A stretch of DNA of 64,000 nucleotides, taken from NCBI GenBank assembly GCA_002964805.2, contig PUDQ02000014.1, positions 124,001-188,000 on the forward strand. Reading direction: 5' to 3'. Source of the stretch: Trametes villosa (lineage: Eukaryota; Basidiomycota; Agaricomycetes; Polyporales; Polyporaceae). Made by a program: the position numbers and the translations under genes. Each line of letters starts with the position of its first letter. Position 1 is the stretch's first letter. The notes beneath the pieces were generated by a model that saw nothing but the letters and a program-made list of their open reading frames with translations, ran no database searches and was not told where the DNA came from. Of this stretch, positions 10,601 to 19,170 are shown in pieces.

Positions 10601-12135
10601 GGCGCCGCGGCCGACGACCCGAGCCTTGGTAGGCGAGCGGCGAGCGGCGAGCGGCGACGCGACGCCTGCTCCGTGTCCCGCATCCGCCGCGCGTTTCGCC
10701 CCGCCACGCACCTCTGCCGACCCCCACCCTCGGCTGCGGGGGGCGCCTCTGGAGTCGACCGCAGCCCCGCCCACGCGCCGTCCCGCCGCGACGCTGCGCG
10801 GACGAAGAGTGTGGACGCACAGACGCGCTCGGGGGCGGCCGCATCGTACATATCCACTCTGTACGCAATGCATACGATTTTGCATGAACCGCGGACGACA
10901 CCGCCGGGCTCGAGCCGCCGAGGGATCGAGTCGCCGAGAGCCCGCCGTTCGGGCCCAGCTGCGTGGCATTTTGAGGAGGGCCGCCCGACGTGCCCTCGGT
11001 TTGGCTTTCCTGAAGATGCGCGGCGCTCGCGAGCGCGGCAGGTGCGTCGTTGACGAGCGGGAGACATCGGCGGATCGCTCACGGCGTCCGTTTCGCAGGC
11101 GGTGCGTGTGCCTCCCGCGGCAGAGCGTCCCCCGACCCCCGACGCATGACTGGCTAGTCTGCACCACCGCAGACATGCACTCGCGCCGTACGCGGCCCGC
11201 CGCATCGTGCACGCCGCCTCCCGCCCCACCGTCTCCTCGGGCGTAGCGGGCACGAAATCGCCGCTCCGCCGCGCACCCGTTCCGCCCACCCTCCCAAACT
11301 CCGCCGTGCACTCCTACGCACCGGGGCGCACCCGCGCTGCCGACCGCCGCCCGATCTGACGCGAAAAAAATCGGGGTGTTTTCCGGCCGTTTCGTGGGCG
11401 CGTGTGCGAGATGGTGCATTCCGGCCCGCCCGCGCGTCCGCCCGCGACGCCCGCGTGCAGGTGCGCTCCTGTGCATGTACGCTACCGAGGGAGGCCGCTT
11501 CGGGGGCGGTGCGGGGTGTTTGAAAATCTCGGGGTTGGCGGGGATTTGGGCATGGGAGGACCGCGCGCGGTTTCTCGCGCCTTGGAGGCGGCGGGGCCGC
11601 TGTGCATCGCTTCGGTGAGCACCCCAGGTACGCCGCGCGTATTCTGCCCGCCATGGTGCTTACGGAGAGCGGGCGACGCGGAAGGCCACCGTTCGCTGTG
11701 TCCGTTCTCCGAGGCCTGAGCAGTGCCTGCGCCCCGAAATGCTCGCCGCGCGCGCAGAAGCGTGTGTCCCGCCCCCGTCACTCGCCCGCGCGCTCGTGCA
11801 TCCCCAATGCACCGTTGCAGATCCATCTCCACGCCATGTGAAGCCGAAGCCGCCCGCGTCGCGCTGCGCTTGCGTGCGCCACCGGACGCACGCCAGACGG
11901 GATCGACTCTCCGCTGCGCACCTGTCCCCGGTGTCCCCCCGCCCTGCACGGCACATACCAACATGTCGGGACGGACACGTCCAGCGCCTCCCCGGCCGAT
12001 CCGACGCGAAAAAAACTCGCGGTGGATTCTGGCCGTTCTATGGGCCCGTTCGCGCGATAGCGCATTCCGGCTCGCCCGTGCGTCTCCAGGCGGCGCCCGT
12101 TGGCTTGCGCGCTCCCATGCGCGTACGCTGTCGAC
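10601..12135. repeat. Degenerate tandem array units before copy 2
   Basis: The stretch 11350-11500 resembles 11993-12140 (a CGATCYGACGCGAAAAAAA-like start, a GCATTCCGG stretch, then a landmark), an offset of about 643. The landmark CCAGGCGGCGC at 12086 precedes that at 12738 by 652. The array therefore continues into copy 2. Units before about 11 kb are too diverged for me to place their edges. Confidence 0.5.
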
Positions 12136-12788
12136 GGGTGGCGATTGCGGGGACGCGCGGGGCGGTCGGACGCCGGCCACGCGGCGGGAGGGCGGGGATG
12201 AGCGCACGTTGTAGGTGCCTCTAGGGTTTCTGGTGTGCCCGATGCGCCGGGAGCACTATGTGGCATTTCGGGGCGCACTCAGGTATGTTTCTTGTCCTAC
12301 GCTTGCCGTGGTGCTCACAAAATGCGGGCGAGCGATGCGGGCCGCCGATCACGGCACACTTCTCACAGGTGCCTCGAGCCCTGGAATGGATGCCGCTCGC
12401 GCCAAAGCGAATCCCTCGCCTGCAGCGCGCACCCACACATGCGCGCAGCAGCTCTAGGACACTCCAAGTCTCTCTCCGCGACGTGCAAAGTCGCGCACGC
12501 CGCGCACGTCGTCTCGTGCCGCCCGGGCCACCAGGCGTGCACCACGCGAGATCCCCTCTCCGCAGCGCGCCCATCCCTTATCTTACGATGCGCTTACGCA
12601 TCTGGCACCACAGGGTACGCCGCCTGCCCTGCCATTCCGGGCGCATCCTGGTGCGGAAAATTCAGGTCGACTTCCGGCTCACTCATTATGGATTACCGCG
12701 TTCGCGACATTGCATGTCCTTGCTCACACGCGCGTTGCCAGGCGGCGCCCGCTGGCACACATGTTTTCGGACCCGTACGTCACCGGTG

Positions 12789-12793
12789 AACTT
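12789..12793. repeat. Target site duplication, left (AACTT)
   Basis: AACTT directly precedes the TG of the 5' LTR and matches AACTT after the 3' LTR at 19166-19170 and the empty site at 654-658. A five-base duplication is typical of Ty1/copia integrases. Confidence 0.95.
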
Positions 12794-13145
12794 TGTTGAA
12801 CTTCCGTGTCTACGGCTGTGCCGGACCGGGAGTGGCAGTGTTAGTGGCCGTGCGTCTACGATACGCCGGCATGGACTTTCCTACTTACCATATACGTACA
12901 TTCTTTTGTTCTGAACATACTCGGCATCCTGCCATCCCTACCTATGCTTCTGGTACGTTCTACGATGCTCCTGACTATTCTAGACCCGTCTGGAGCTTAG
13001 TGTTACTCAGCCATGGACATCACATGCTTCGTTCTTACTCATCGTCCTACCTTCGCTCAGTCAGCGTCCCTCCTCGCTCAGTCAGCGTCCTCTGGACGGT
13101 CATATGATCTCTTCTCTATGCTTATTCATCGTCCTCCCTCAGTAG

Positions 13146-13153
13146 TATATAAG
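13146..13153 (+). promoter_or_regulatory. TATA box of the LTR promoter
   Basis: TATATAAG, about 35 bp before the GTCGTTCTC segment at 13181, where the R region is therefore expected to begin. The copy in the 3' LTR is at 18943-18950. Confidence 0.8.
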
Positions 13154-13180
13154 GAGGACTCTGCAGGCCTCTGCTCTTCA

Positions 13181-13345
13181 GTCGTTCTCTCACAGACTGA
13201 AGAGTAAGTCCCATATTACCTATGCGCTCTTACATGTTTACTTACTAGTACTTGTAGCCTCTCTTTGTGCGGCTTACAGGTACAGTACTATGCAATCATA
13301 GTCGTTCTCTCACAGACTGAAGACCTCTCTTTGTGCGGCTTACAG
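13181..13345 (+). repeat. Tandem LTR units, with and without an intron-like segment
   Basis: Unit A consists of 13181-13203, then 13204-13257, then 13258-13279. Unit B is 13301-13323 directly joined to 13324-13345. Its two halves are identical to the outer parts of unit A, and the middle 54 bp is missing. That missing part starts GTAAGT and ends TTGTAG, with a branch-like TTACTTACTAG before the end, so it has the form and size of a basidiomycete intron. A 21-bp spacer (13280-13300) separates the units. The 3' LTR has the same arrangement, offset by 5797. Confidence 0.9.
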
Positions 13346-13368
13346 CCTTCCAGGTTCAGAGTTCATCA

Positions 13369-13385
13369 GGTTATGAGCCCTGCGC
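13369..13385 (+). other. Primer-binding site: half-tRNA initiator Met
   Basis: GGTTATGAGCCCTGCGC, directly after the LTR, is the exact complement of the anticodon-stem segment of initiator tRNA-Met as known from yeast (GCGCAGGGCTCATAACC). It is not complementary to the tRNA 3' end (no TGG). Priming by a 5' half-tRNA-iMet cut in the anticodon loop is established for Drosophila copia and Ty5. The complementarity may extend to TCTAACCGG, which reads as D-loop CCGGTTAGA. Confidence 0.85.
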
Positions 13386-14337
13386 TCTAACCGGTTGCTC
13401 CTTATCGTCGACACCGCGCGCGCACCATTGCTTCGTCGACCTCGCTGGTTTGTGCACACCCTCCTCCATCTTCCTAACCTCTTGACTGTGCCCGCCGACA
13501 CTGCTACCAGGGGGACTTTTCTGCGCTCGTGACGCAGCCCTGAGTGCTTTTACTAGCCCTACGTACTCGCACGCACCTAGCTACACAGGCCTTTTATAGT
13601 CCGGCCTTTCTTCATATATACTTCGACCAGGCCCTGCACTTGCAGCTGCCAGTCGTCGTAGCCGGGCTCGTTCTGAGCTTTGGACCGGAGGACAACCGTT
13701 CGGACCCTCCTTACTGTAGCTTTTTGCGTCGGATAGCCATACGTACCTACTAGCTTTCTTGGGCACAGTTGGCGACTTCTATCTGGGTCTTCGGGCATAT
13801 CGGCTGCCTGGATTCCTGGTGCACCGCAACAGGTGTTCATCTCTCTCTCTCCGTGCACACAGCAAGTCAATCATCGCGCTTCCCTGAACCACTTTGGAGC
13901 CCACAACAGCGGAACCCCTGGTCCTGGACTCTGAGGAAGAAGTTGACGCAGACCTTCAAGGCTCTTCTTCTGATTCCTCCGTCGCCTCCTCCGAACCATT
14001 TGACTGTTCTGGTCGTTTCCACGTCTTCGACACAGAAGATCAGTTCGATCGTCATTGGTATCCAGAGGACGACTCCTACTCCCCTTGCGACGAGCATCCC
14101 TGCCCTAACCGCTACGATCAAGCACCTCGAGGACCTTCTCGAAGCTGGGCCGCTCTCATCAGTCCTCACCAGGTTGGCCATTGGCACCTCGTTCCGCTCC
14201 CTCAGTCTGCTCCCCCGTCTCCTACAACCGTTCCTCTCCCAGATTCTGAAGTCACTTCGCGCTCGCCCTCTCCAACTCCATTCGATCTAGACTTCGGCGA
14301 AGACTTCACCGATTCCCCCGAGTTCTTTCTCCTCGTC
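13386..14337 (+). other. Copia leader, nearly free of ATG
   Basis: About 950 bp lie between the primer-binding site and the first in-frame ATG. The only ATG after the LTR is inside the primer-binding site (13373), opening a 5-codon frame. From 13888 the gag-pol frame is already open, giving about 150 extra codons of acidic Ser/Pro-rich sequence before 14338. These could be translated from a non-AUG codon, reached by splicing, or be leader only. Confidence 0.8.
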
Positions 14338-17300
14338 ATGGGGGATATCAAACCAGAATCTGTTCCTGCCCTCTCTTCCGCCGCTCAGTATGCGGACTGG
14401 GCCGCGAAGATGAAGGGTTACCTCATGTTCGCCGACTGCTGGGAGGCTATCACGGGCACTCAGCCCGCCGCTACTGATGCGGAAGCCTCCAAGGAGTGGA
14501 AGAAGCAAAACAACAAGGCCGCCGGTCTCATCACTATCCGGACCGCGCCTAGCTTCCACTACATCCTGGACTCCGCCGCAACCGTCGCTGGCACAACTGC
14601 TACAGCCAAGCAGATGTGGGACGCGCTGCAGAACAAGTTTGGGAAACCGAACAGCGCGCACGTCTGGGGTCTCTTCGAGGCCCTCATCAGCGAAGGTCGC
14701 ATGTCGGACCAGAAGTCCATCCAGGACCAGTCGAGCAAGATCGTCACCCGCCTCCGCGAGATCTCTACCAATGGGATCAAGCTCGAGGAGACGATCCAGG
14801 CCCTCATCCTCCTGTCCAAGGTCCCAGAGTCCTACCGGTCCATGATCTCTGCGCTTATGGCCACGACGGAGCTCGAGAAACTCACCGTCGACGTCATCCT
14901 CGCGAAGTCTCTCGCTGAAGAGTCCATGCGCAAGTCCGGACAGTCCGCCTCCCGCGTTTCCAAGACGCAGCCTAAGCCGAAGGGCCCCTGCTCCCACTGT
15001 GGTAGTGCGACCCACCACGAGTCCACTTGCTACAAGAAGCACCCCGAAATGCGTCCCAACGGCAAGGGCAATGGTGGGAAGAAGAAGGACAAAGGGAAAG
15101 GAAAGGACACTACCAATACCGCTCACGTCGTCGCTCCCGCTGCCAATGTACTTGTAGTTGAGTCCGCAGGCGCCTCCTCCTCTGAGGACGCCTCTATGCA
15201 CGCTTCTTTCTATCGTGCGGCTAATGCCGCTGGCGTGATTCCTACTCGTTGGCTTATGGACTCAGGAGCCTCCATGCACGTCACCTGGAACCTCGCCGAT
15301 TTCGCTACTTATCACGAGTACAACGACCCCATTGTCTTCAGCACTGCTGGAAGTGGGAACTCTGTACTTGGTGTAGGCGAGGGTACCGTTAAGGCTGAGA
15401 CGTACATCGACGGTGTTAAGTGGAAGATTACGCTACCTAAGGTCTGCTATGTCCCTAAAGCGGCCTCACGACTCTTCTCCACTGGCACTATCGAGCGGCA
15501 AGGTTATTCCATCTTCCAAGGAGACGGGAAGATGACCATCTTCAACAGGCTGCCTACGGGCTCTGTTGCTCATGGTGCTACGATTACAATCCCAGGACGT
15601 AAAATCCTGGAGGCGCAATATGTCCCGCGTTCTAATCTCTATGAGTGTGAACTCGAGATTGCGGACAGTCTTAAGCTCGACCTGAACGTTCGTACCTATA
15701 AGACCTGGCATCGTCGCTTCGGACATGCAGGCAAGGAGGCTCTCTCCAAGCTTCCTTCGAACGTGAAAGGTGTTGATGCTATTGACCCTGCGGACGGTGA
15801 ACCATGCGACGGATGCGCCTTTGGCAAATCCCATCGCTCCTCCTTCCCTCCTTCAGAGAAGCGTGCGACTGAGCCCCTTGAGCTCGTCCACACTGATCTG
15901 GATGGCCCCATGCGTACCCGCTCGATCAACGGTTACTCGTACTTCGCTGGTTTTATCGACGATCACTCCGGTCTCGCTCGCGCCTACTACCTTAAGCACA
16001 AATCTGACGCCTTCCGTGCGTTTGACGACTACAAGGCGTGGGCTGAGAACCAGACTGGCAAGAAGATCAAGCGAGTCCGTTCTGATCGCGGGGGGGAATA
16101 CACCTCGAAGGAGTTTACCGATCATCTTCGCAAGCATGGGATCGAGCACCATAAGACGATGCCTAAGTCGCCTCAGCAGAATGGACGTGCAGAACGCTGG
16201 AACCGTACCGTCGTCGAGAAGGCCATGTCCATGCTCCACCAAGCTGGACTCAGCCACGGTTTCTGGCAGCTTGCTATGGAAGCAGCCGTCCATATCTACA
16301 ATCGTCAGCCCATGCGTCGCCTTAAATGGCGCTGCCCCATTACGGTCTGGGATGGGACTGTCCCCGACGTGTCCTACTTCCGCGTTTTTGGGTGCAAAGC
16401 ATATGTTCACGTGCAGAAGTCAGAGCGCGCTGGAAAGCTCGACAAGAAGGCTGTCGAGATGACCTTCGTGGGGTATGAAGCCGGTTCAAAGGGGTACAGA
16501 TTTTGGAACCCGGCCACCCGCTCTATCGTCGTGTCTCGCGATGTGACATTTGACGAAGAGTCTTTCCCTGCACGTAAAACCCCCGGCGATCATCCTGTTA
16601 CCCCGGATGATAGTCCGTTCCCAGAGTACACCGAGCCGTCTGATGAAGCCTCGAACACTGATGACGACGAGCTCCCTCCTCTTCCTGTCCAACTTCCTGA
16701 GCCTCAGCCTGAGGTTCTGGACCCTCCACCCGCTCCTGCTCCTCCAGCTCCAGAGCCAGAAGCTCCCGCTGAACCTGAACGTCCACCCACACCTCCGCCT
16801 GTTCCCCCTCCTCGTCCTGCCCACGTGCGCCGCCGTCATGAGCCAGTGGGAGGTCCTAGCATTGCGCGCGATAAGCCTCATCGCGAGGTCAAACCACCTA
16901 AGCGCTATGGGGACAGTACATACGGTGATGAACCCCCTGCTCGGGTTGATGCACGTACGGACGCAGATGGTACTCAGCACGAGCAAGCGGAGACTCTGCT
17001 CGCTTTTCTCGCTGCCGCTCAGTATAAGGCGGGCTTACCGAATACCCATCGGGATGCCATGCGTTCGCCTGAAGCGTCTAAGTGGCAAGCTGCTGAGAAA
17101 GCTGAGTATGACTCGCTTCTGGAGAACAAGACCTGGATCCTCGTACCTCGCCCTAAGAACCGTCATGTCGTCGCCAATCGTTGGGTGTATGACATCAAAC
17201 ACGATGGACGGTACAAGGCTCGCCTCGTAGCCAAGGGCTTTACCCAGATCTGGGGGGAGGACTACAACGAGACATTCTCGCCAGTGGCGCGGTTCGAATC

Positions 17301-18579
17301 GATTCGTTACCTCCTCGCGCACGCCGCGCTTGAGGACTGGGACATCGAGTCTATGGACGTAAAGACCGCGTTCCTGAACGGCGACTTGGAGGAGGAGATT
17401 TACATGGAACAACCGGAAGGTTGGGCCGTACGCGGCAAGGAGAACTACGTCTGTTTGCTTAAGAAGGCTATCTACGGCCTTAAGCAGGCGTCTCGTCAGT
17501 GGAATGCCAAAATCCACAAGTCTCTCCTTGACATGGGATTCAAACGGACGTACTCTGACGCCGGAGTCTACGTATATCGGCGACAAGGGGGGGATTTCGT
17601 TACGATTGTCGTACTCTATGTCGACGATCTACTCCTCTTCGGCGACCGGCCTAGCCATATCAAGCAGGTCAAGGACACGTTGAGCGGACAGTACAAGATG
17701 ACGGACTTAGGACCAGTCGAGCGTTTCCTCGGTCTTCGCATCACCCGCGACCGTAGCACGCGTACTATCGACATCGACCAGTCAGAGTACATCCAGTCCG
17801 TCCTCGAACGCTTCAACATGGCCGACTGCAAGCCGGCTCGCACCCCTCTCCCTGCCGGTGCTGTCTTGGAGAAATCTAAGCAGACCGCCACCGATTCCTT
17901 TCGGAAGCGCTACCAGAGTTTGATCGGCAGTATTCTCTACGCAACTCTTGGGACGCGCCCCGACATCGACTTCGCCGTAACGCGGTTGTCCAAATACAAC
18001 GCCAATCCGTCTAACGCGCACTGGAACTTTGCCAAGTACATCCTACGCTATCTCCAGGGTACTAAGGACTACAAGTTGCGCTACAACGGGGCGTCCAACG
18101 ACGGTCTCTTGTCTTACTCAGACTCGGACTGGGCCGAGGACCGCGATGACCGGCATTCCACATCCGGCTTCGTTTTCTTGATGGCAGGCGGTGTCGTTTC
18201 ATGGGCATCGAGGCGTCAGCCTACAGTCTCCGGCTCCTCGACCGAGGCGGAGTACAAGGCGGCTTCAGACGCTTGTCGTCAGATGGCGTGGCTGAGGACT
18301 TTTGGAAGTGAGCTTGGGGACGACATCTCGCGAGCGACTCCCCTGTGTCTAGACAACCAGGGATCGATCTTCCTCGCAGTCAACCCCGCTTACGACCGAA
18401 AGATCAAGCACGTAGAGATCACCTACCATTACGTTCGAGAGCAGGTCGAACTAGGGAACACCGAGATCTTCTACGTCGCTTCCGCGGACCAACTCGCCGA
18501 CGCTCTGACCAAGAATGTGCCCCTCTCCATTCTCGAGCGCTTCAGGCAGGGTGTTGGCTTGGTGTCCTCCGCATCTTGA
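14338..18579 (+). CDS. Copia Gag-Pol polyprotein
   Basis: A single frame of 1413 codons from the first in-frame ATG, encoding the structural and enzymatic proteins for reverse transcription and integration. An N-terminal Gag part is followed by a CCHC zinc knuckle (C218, CSHCGSATHHESTC), an aspartic protease with DSGA at residue 308, a GAG-pre-integrase H/C module (HRRFGH, then CDGC), and an integrase with catalytic D520, D583 and E619 (D583 to E619 is the D,35-E spacing). Reverse transcriptase has YVDD at 1094-1097, and RNase H has SDSDWAED and STEAEY blocks. All key residues are present and no stop or frameshift interrupts it. As in other single-ORF copia elements, how the Gag excess is made is not evident. 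The frame is open for another 150 codons upstream without an ATG. Confidence 0.95.
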   Translation: MGDIKPESVPALSSAAQYADWAAKMKGYLMFADCWEAITGTQPAATDAEASKEWKKQNNKAAGLITIRTAPSFHYILDSAATVAGTTATAKQMWDALQNKFGKPNSAHVWGLFEALISEGRMSDQKSIQDQSSKIVTRLREISTNGIKLEETIQALILLSKVPESYRSMISALMATTELEKLTVDVILAKSLAEESMRKSGQSASRVSKTQPKPKGPCSHCGSATHHESTCYKKHPEMRPNGKGNGGKKKDKGKGKDTTNTAHVVAPAANVLVVESAGASSSEDASMHASFYRAANAAGVIPTRWLMDSGASMHVTWNLADFATYHEYNDPIVFSTAGSGNSVLGVGEGTVKAETYIDGVKWKITLPKVCYVPKAASRLFSTGTIERQGYSIFQGDGKMTIFNRLPTGSVAHGATITIPGRKILEAQYVPRSNLYECELEIADSLKLDLNVRTYKTWHRRFGHAGKEALSKLPSNVKGVDAIDPADGEPCDGCAFGKSHRSSFPPSEKRATEPLELVHTDLDGPMRTRSINGYSYFAGFIDDHSGLARAYYLKHKSDAFRAFDDYKAWAENQTGKKIKRVRSDRGGEYTSKEFTDHLRKHGIEHHKTMPKSPQQNGRAERWNRTVVEKAMSMLHQAGLSHGFWQLAMEAAVHIYNRQPMRRLKWRCPITVWDGTVPDVSYFRVFGCKAYVHVQKSERAGKLDKKAVEMTFVGYEAGSKGYRFWNPATRSIVVSRDVTFDEESFPARKTPGDHPVTPDDSPFPEYTEPSDEASNTDDDELPPLPVQLPEPQPEVLDPPPAPAPPAPEPEAPAEPERPPTPPPVPPPRPAHVRRRHEPVGGPSIARDKPHREVKPPKRYGDSTYGDEPPARVDARTDADGTQHEQAETLLAFLAAAQYKAGLPNTHRDAMRSPEASKWQAAEKAEYDSLLENKTWILVPRPKNRHVVANRWVYDIKHDGRYKARLVAKGFTQIWGEDYNETFSPVARFESIRYLLAHAALEDWDIESMDVKTAFLNGDLEEEIYMEQPEGWAVRGKENYVCLLKKAIYGLKQASRQWNAKIHKSLLDMGFKRTYSDAGVYVYRRQGGDFVTIVVLYVDDLLLFGDRPSHIKQVKDTLSGQYKMTDLGPVERFLGLRITRDRSTRTIDIDQSEYIQSVLERFNMADCKPARTPLPAGAVLEKSKQTATDSFRKRYQSLIGSILYATLGTRPDIDFAVTRLSKYNANPSNAHWNFAKYILRYLQGTKDYKLRYNGASNDGLLSYSDSDWAEDRDDRHSTSGFVFLMAGGVVSWASRRQPTVSGSSTEAEYKAASDACRQMAWLRTFGSELGDDISRATPLCLDNQGSIFLAVNPAYDRKIKHVEITYHYVREQVELGNTEIFYVASADQLADALTKNVPLSILERFRQGVGLVSSAS

Positions 18580-18581
18580 AC

Positions 18582-18590
18582 GAGTGGGAG
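18582..18590 (+). other. Polypurine tract
   Basis: GAGTGGGAG directly precedes the 3' LTR. This is the expected place and composition for the plus-strand primer, with one pyrimidine interrupting it. Confidence 0.65.
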
Positions 18591-19165
18591 TGTTGAACTT
18601 CCGTGTCTACGGCTGTGCCGGACCGGGAGTGGCAGTGTTAGTGGCCGTGCGTCTACGATACGCCGGCATGGACTTTCCTACTTACCATATACGTACATTC
18701 TTTTGTTCTGAACATACTCGGCATCCTGCCATCCCTACCTATGCTTCTGGTACGTTCTACGATGCTCCTGACTATTCTAGACCCGTCTGGAGCTTAGTGT
18801 TACTCAGCCATGGACATCACATGCTTCGTTCTTACTCATCGTCCTACCTTCGCTCAGTCAGCGTCCCTCCTCGCTCAGTCAGCGTCCTCTGGACGGTCAT
18901 ATGATCTCTTCTCTATGCTTATTCATCGTCCTCCCTCAGTAGTATATAAGGAGGACTCTGCAGGCCTCTGCTCTTCAGTCGTTCTCTCACAGACTGAAGA
19001 GTAAGTCCCATATTACCTATGCGCTCTTACATGTTTACTTACTAGTACTTGTAGCCTCTCTTTGTGCGGCTTACAGGTACAGTACTATGCAATCATAGTC
19101 GTTCTCTCACAGACTGAAGACCTCTCTTTGTGCGGCTTACAGCCTTCCAGGTTCAGAGTTCATCA
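18591..19165 (+). repeat. 3' LTR of copia element
   Basis: 575 bp, no difference noticed from the 5' LTR, including the tandem intron-plus/intron-minus units (18978-19142) and the TATA box. Confidence 0.96.
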
Positions 19166-19170
19166 AACTT
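19166..19170. repeat. Target site duplication, right (AACTT)
   Basis: Second copy of the 5-bp target AACTT, after which the sequence resumes as in copy 1 from 659. Confidence 0.95.

Larger units (their letters stand above)
12794..13368 (+). repeat. 5' LTR of copia element
   Basis: 575 bp, starting TGTTGAAC and ending TTCATCA. U3 contains a 21-bp tandem repeat (the core CGCTCAGTCAGCGTC at 13054 and 13075) and a TATA box at 13146. R/U5 contains the tandem units described separately. Confidence 0.96.
12794..19165 (+). mobile_element. Complete Ty1/copia LTR retrotransposon, 6372 bp
   Basis: Intact element with 575-bp LTRs (TG...CA) that appear identical, a primer-binding site, one long gag-pol frame in the copia order (protease, integrase, reverse transcriptase, RNase H), a purine tract and 5-bp target duplications. 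Identical LTRs, an uninterrupted frame and a clean empty site in the paralogous copy all point to a very recent insertion after the duplication, and the element may be active. It sits in the degenerate repeat array, away from genes. Confidence 0.97.

Noticed and set aside
10280..11476. 398-codon minus-strand frame (and the 242-codon frame beside it) in the spacer/array
   Set aside because: Arg/Ala/Gly-rich in several phases at once, which is what high GC content produces; no domain, and it crosses degenerate repeat units.
13894..14337. Calling the copia polyprotein start at 13894
   Set aside because: That codon is TTG. The first in-frame ATG is at 14338, so the upstream open stretch is reported separately as a possible extension.
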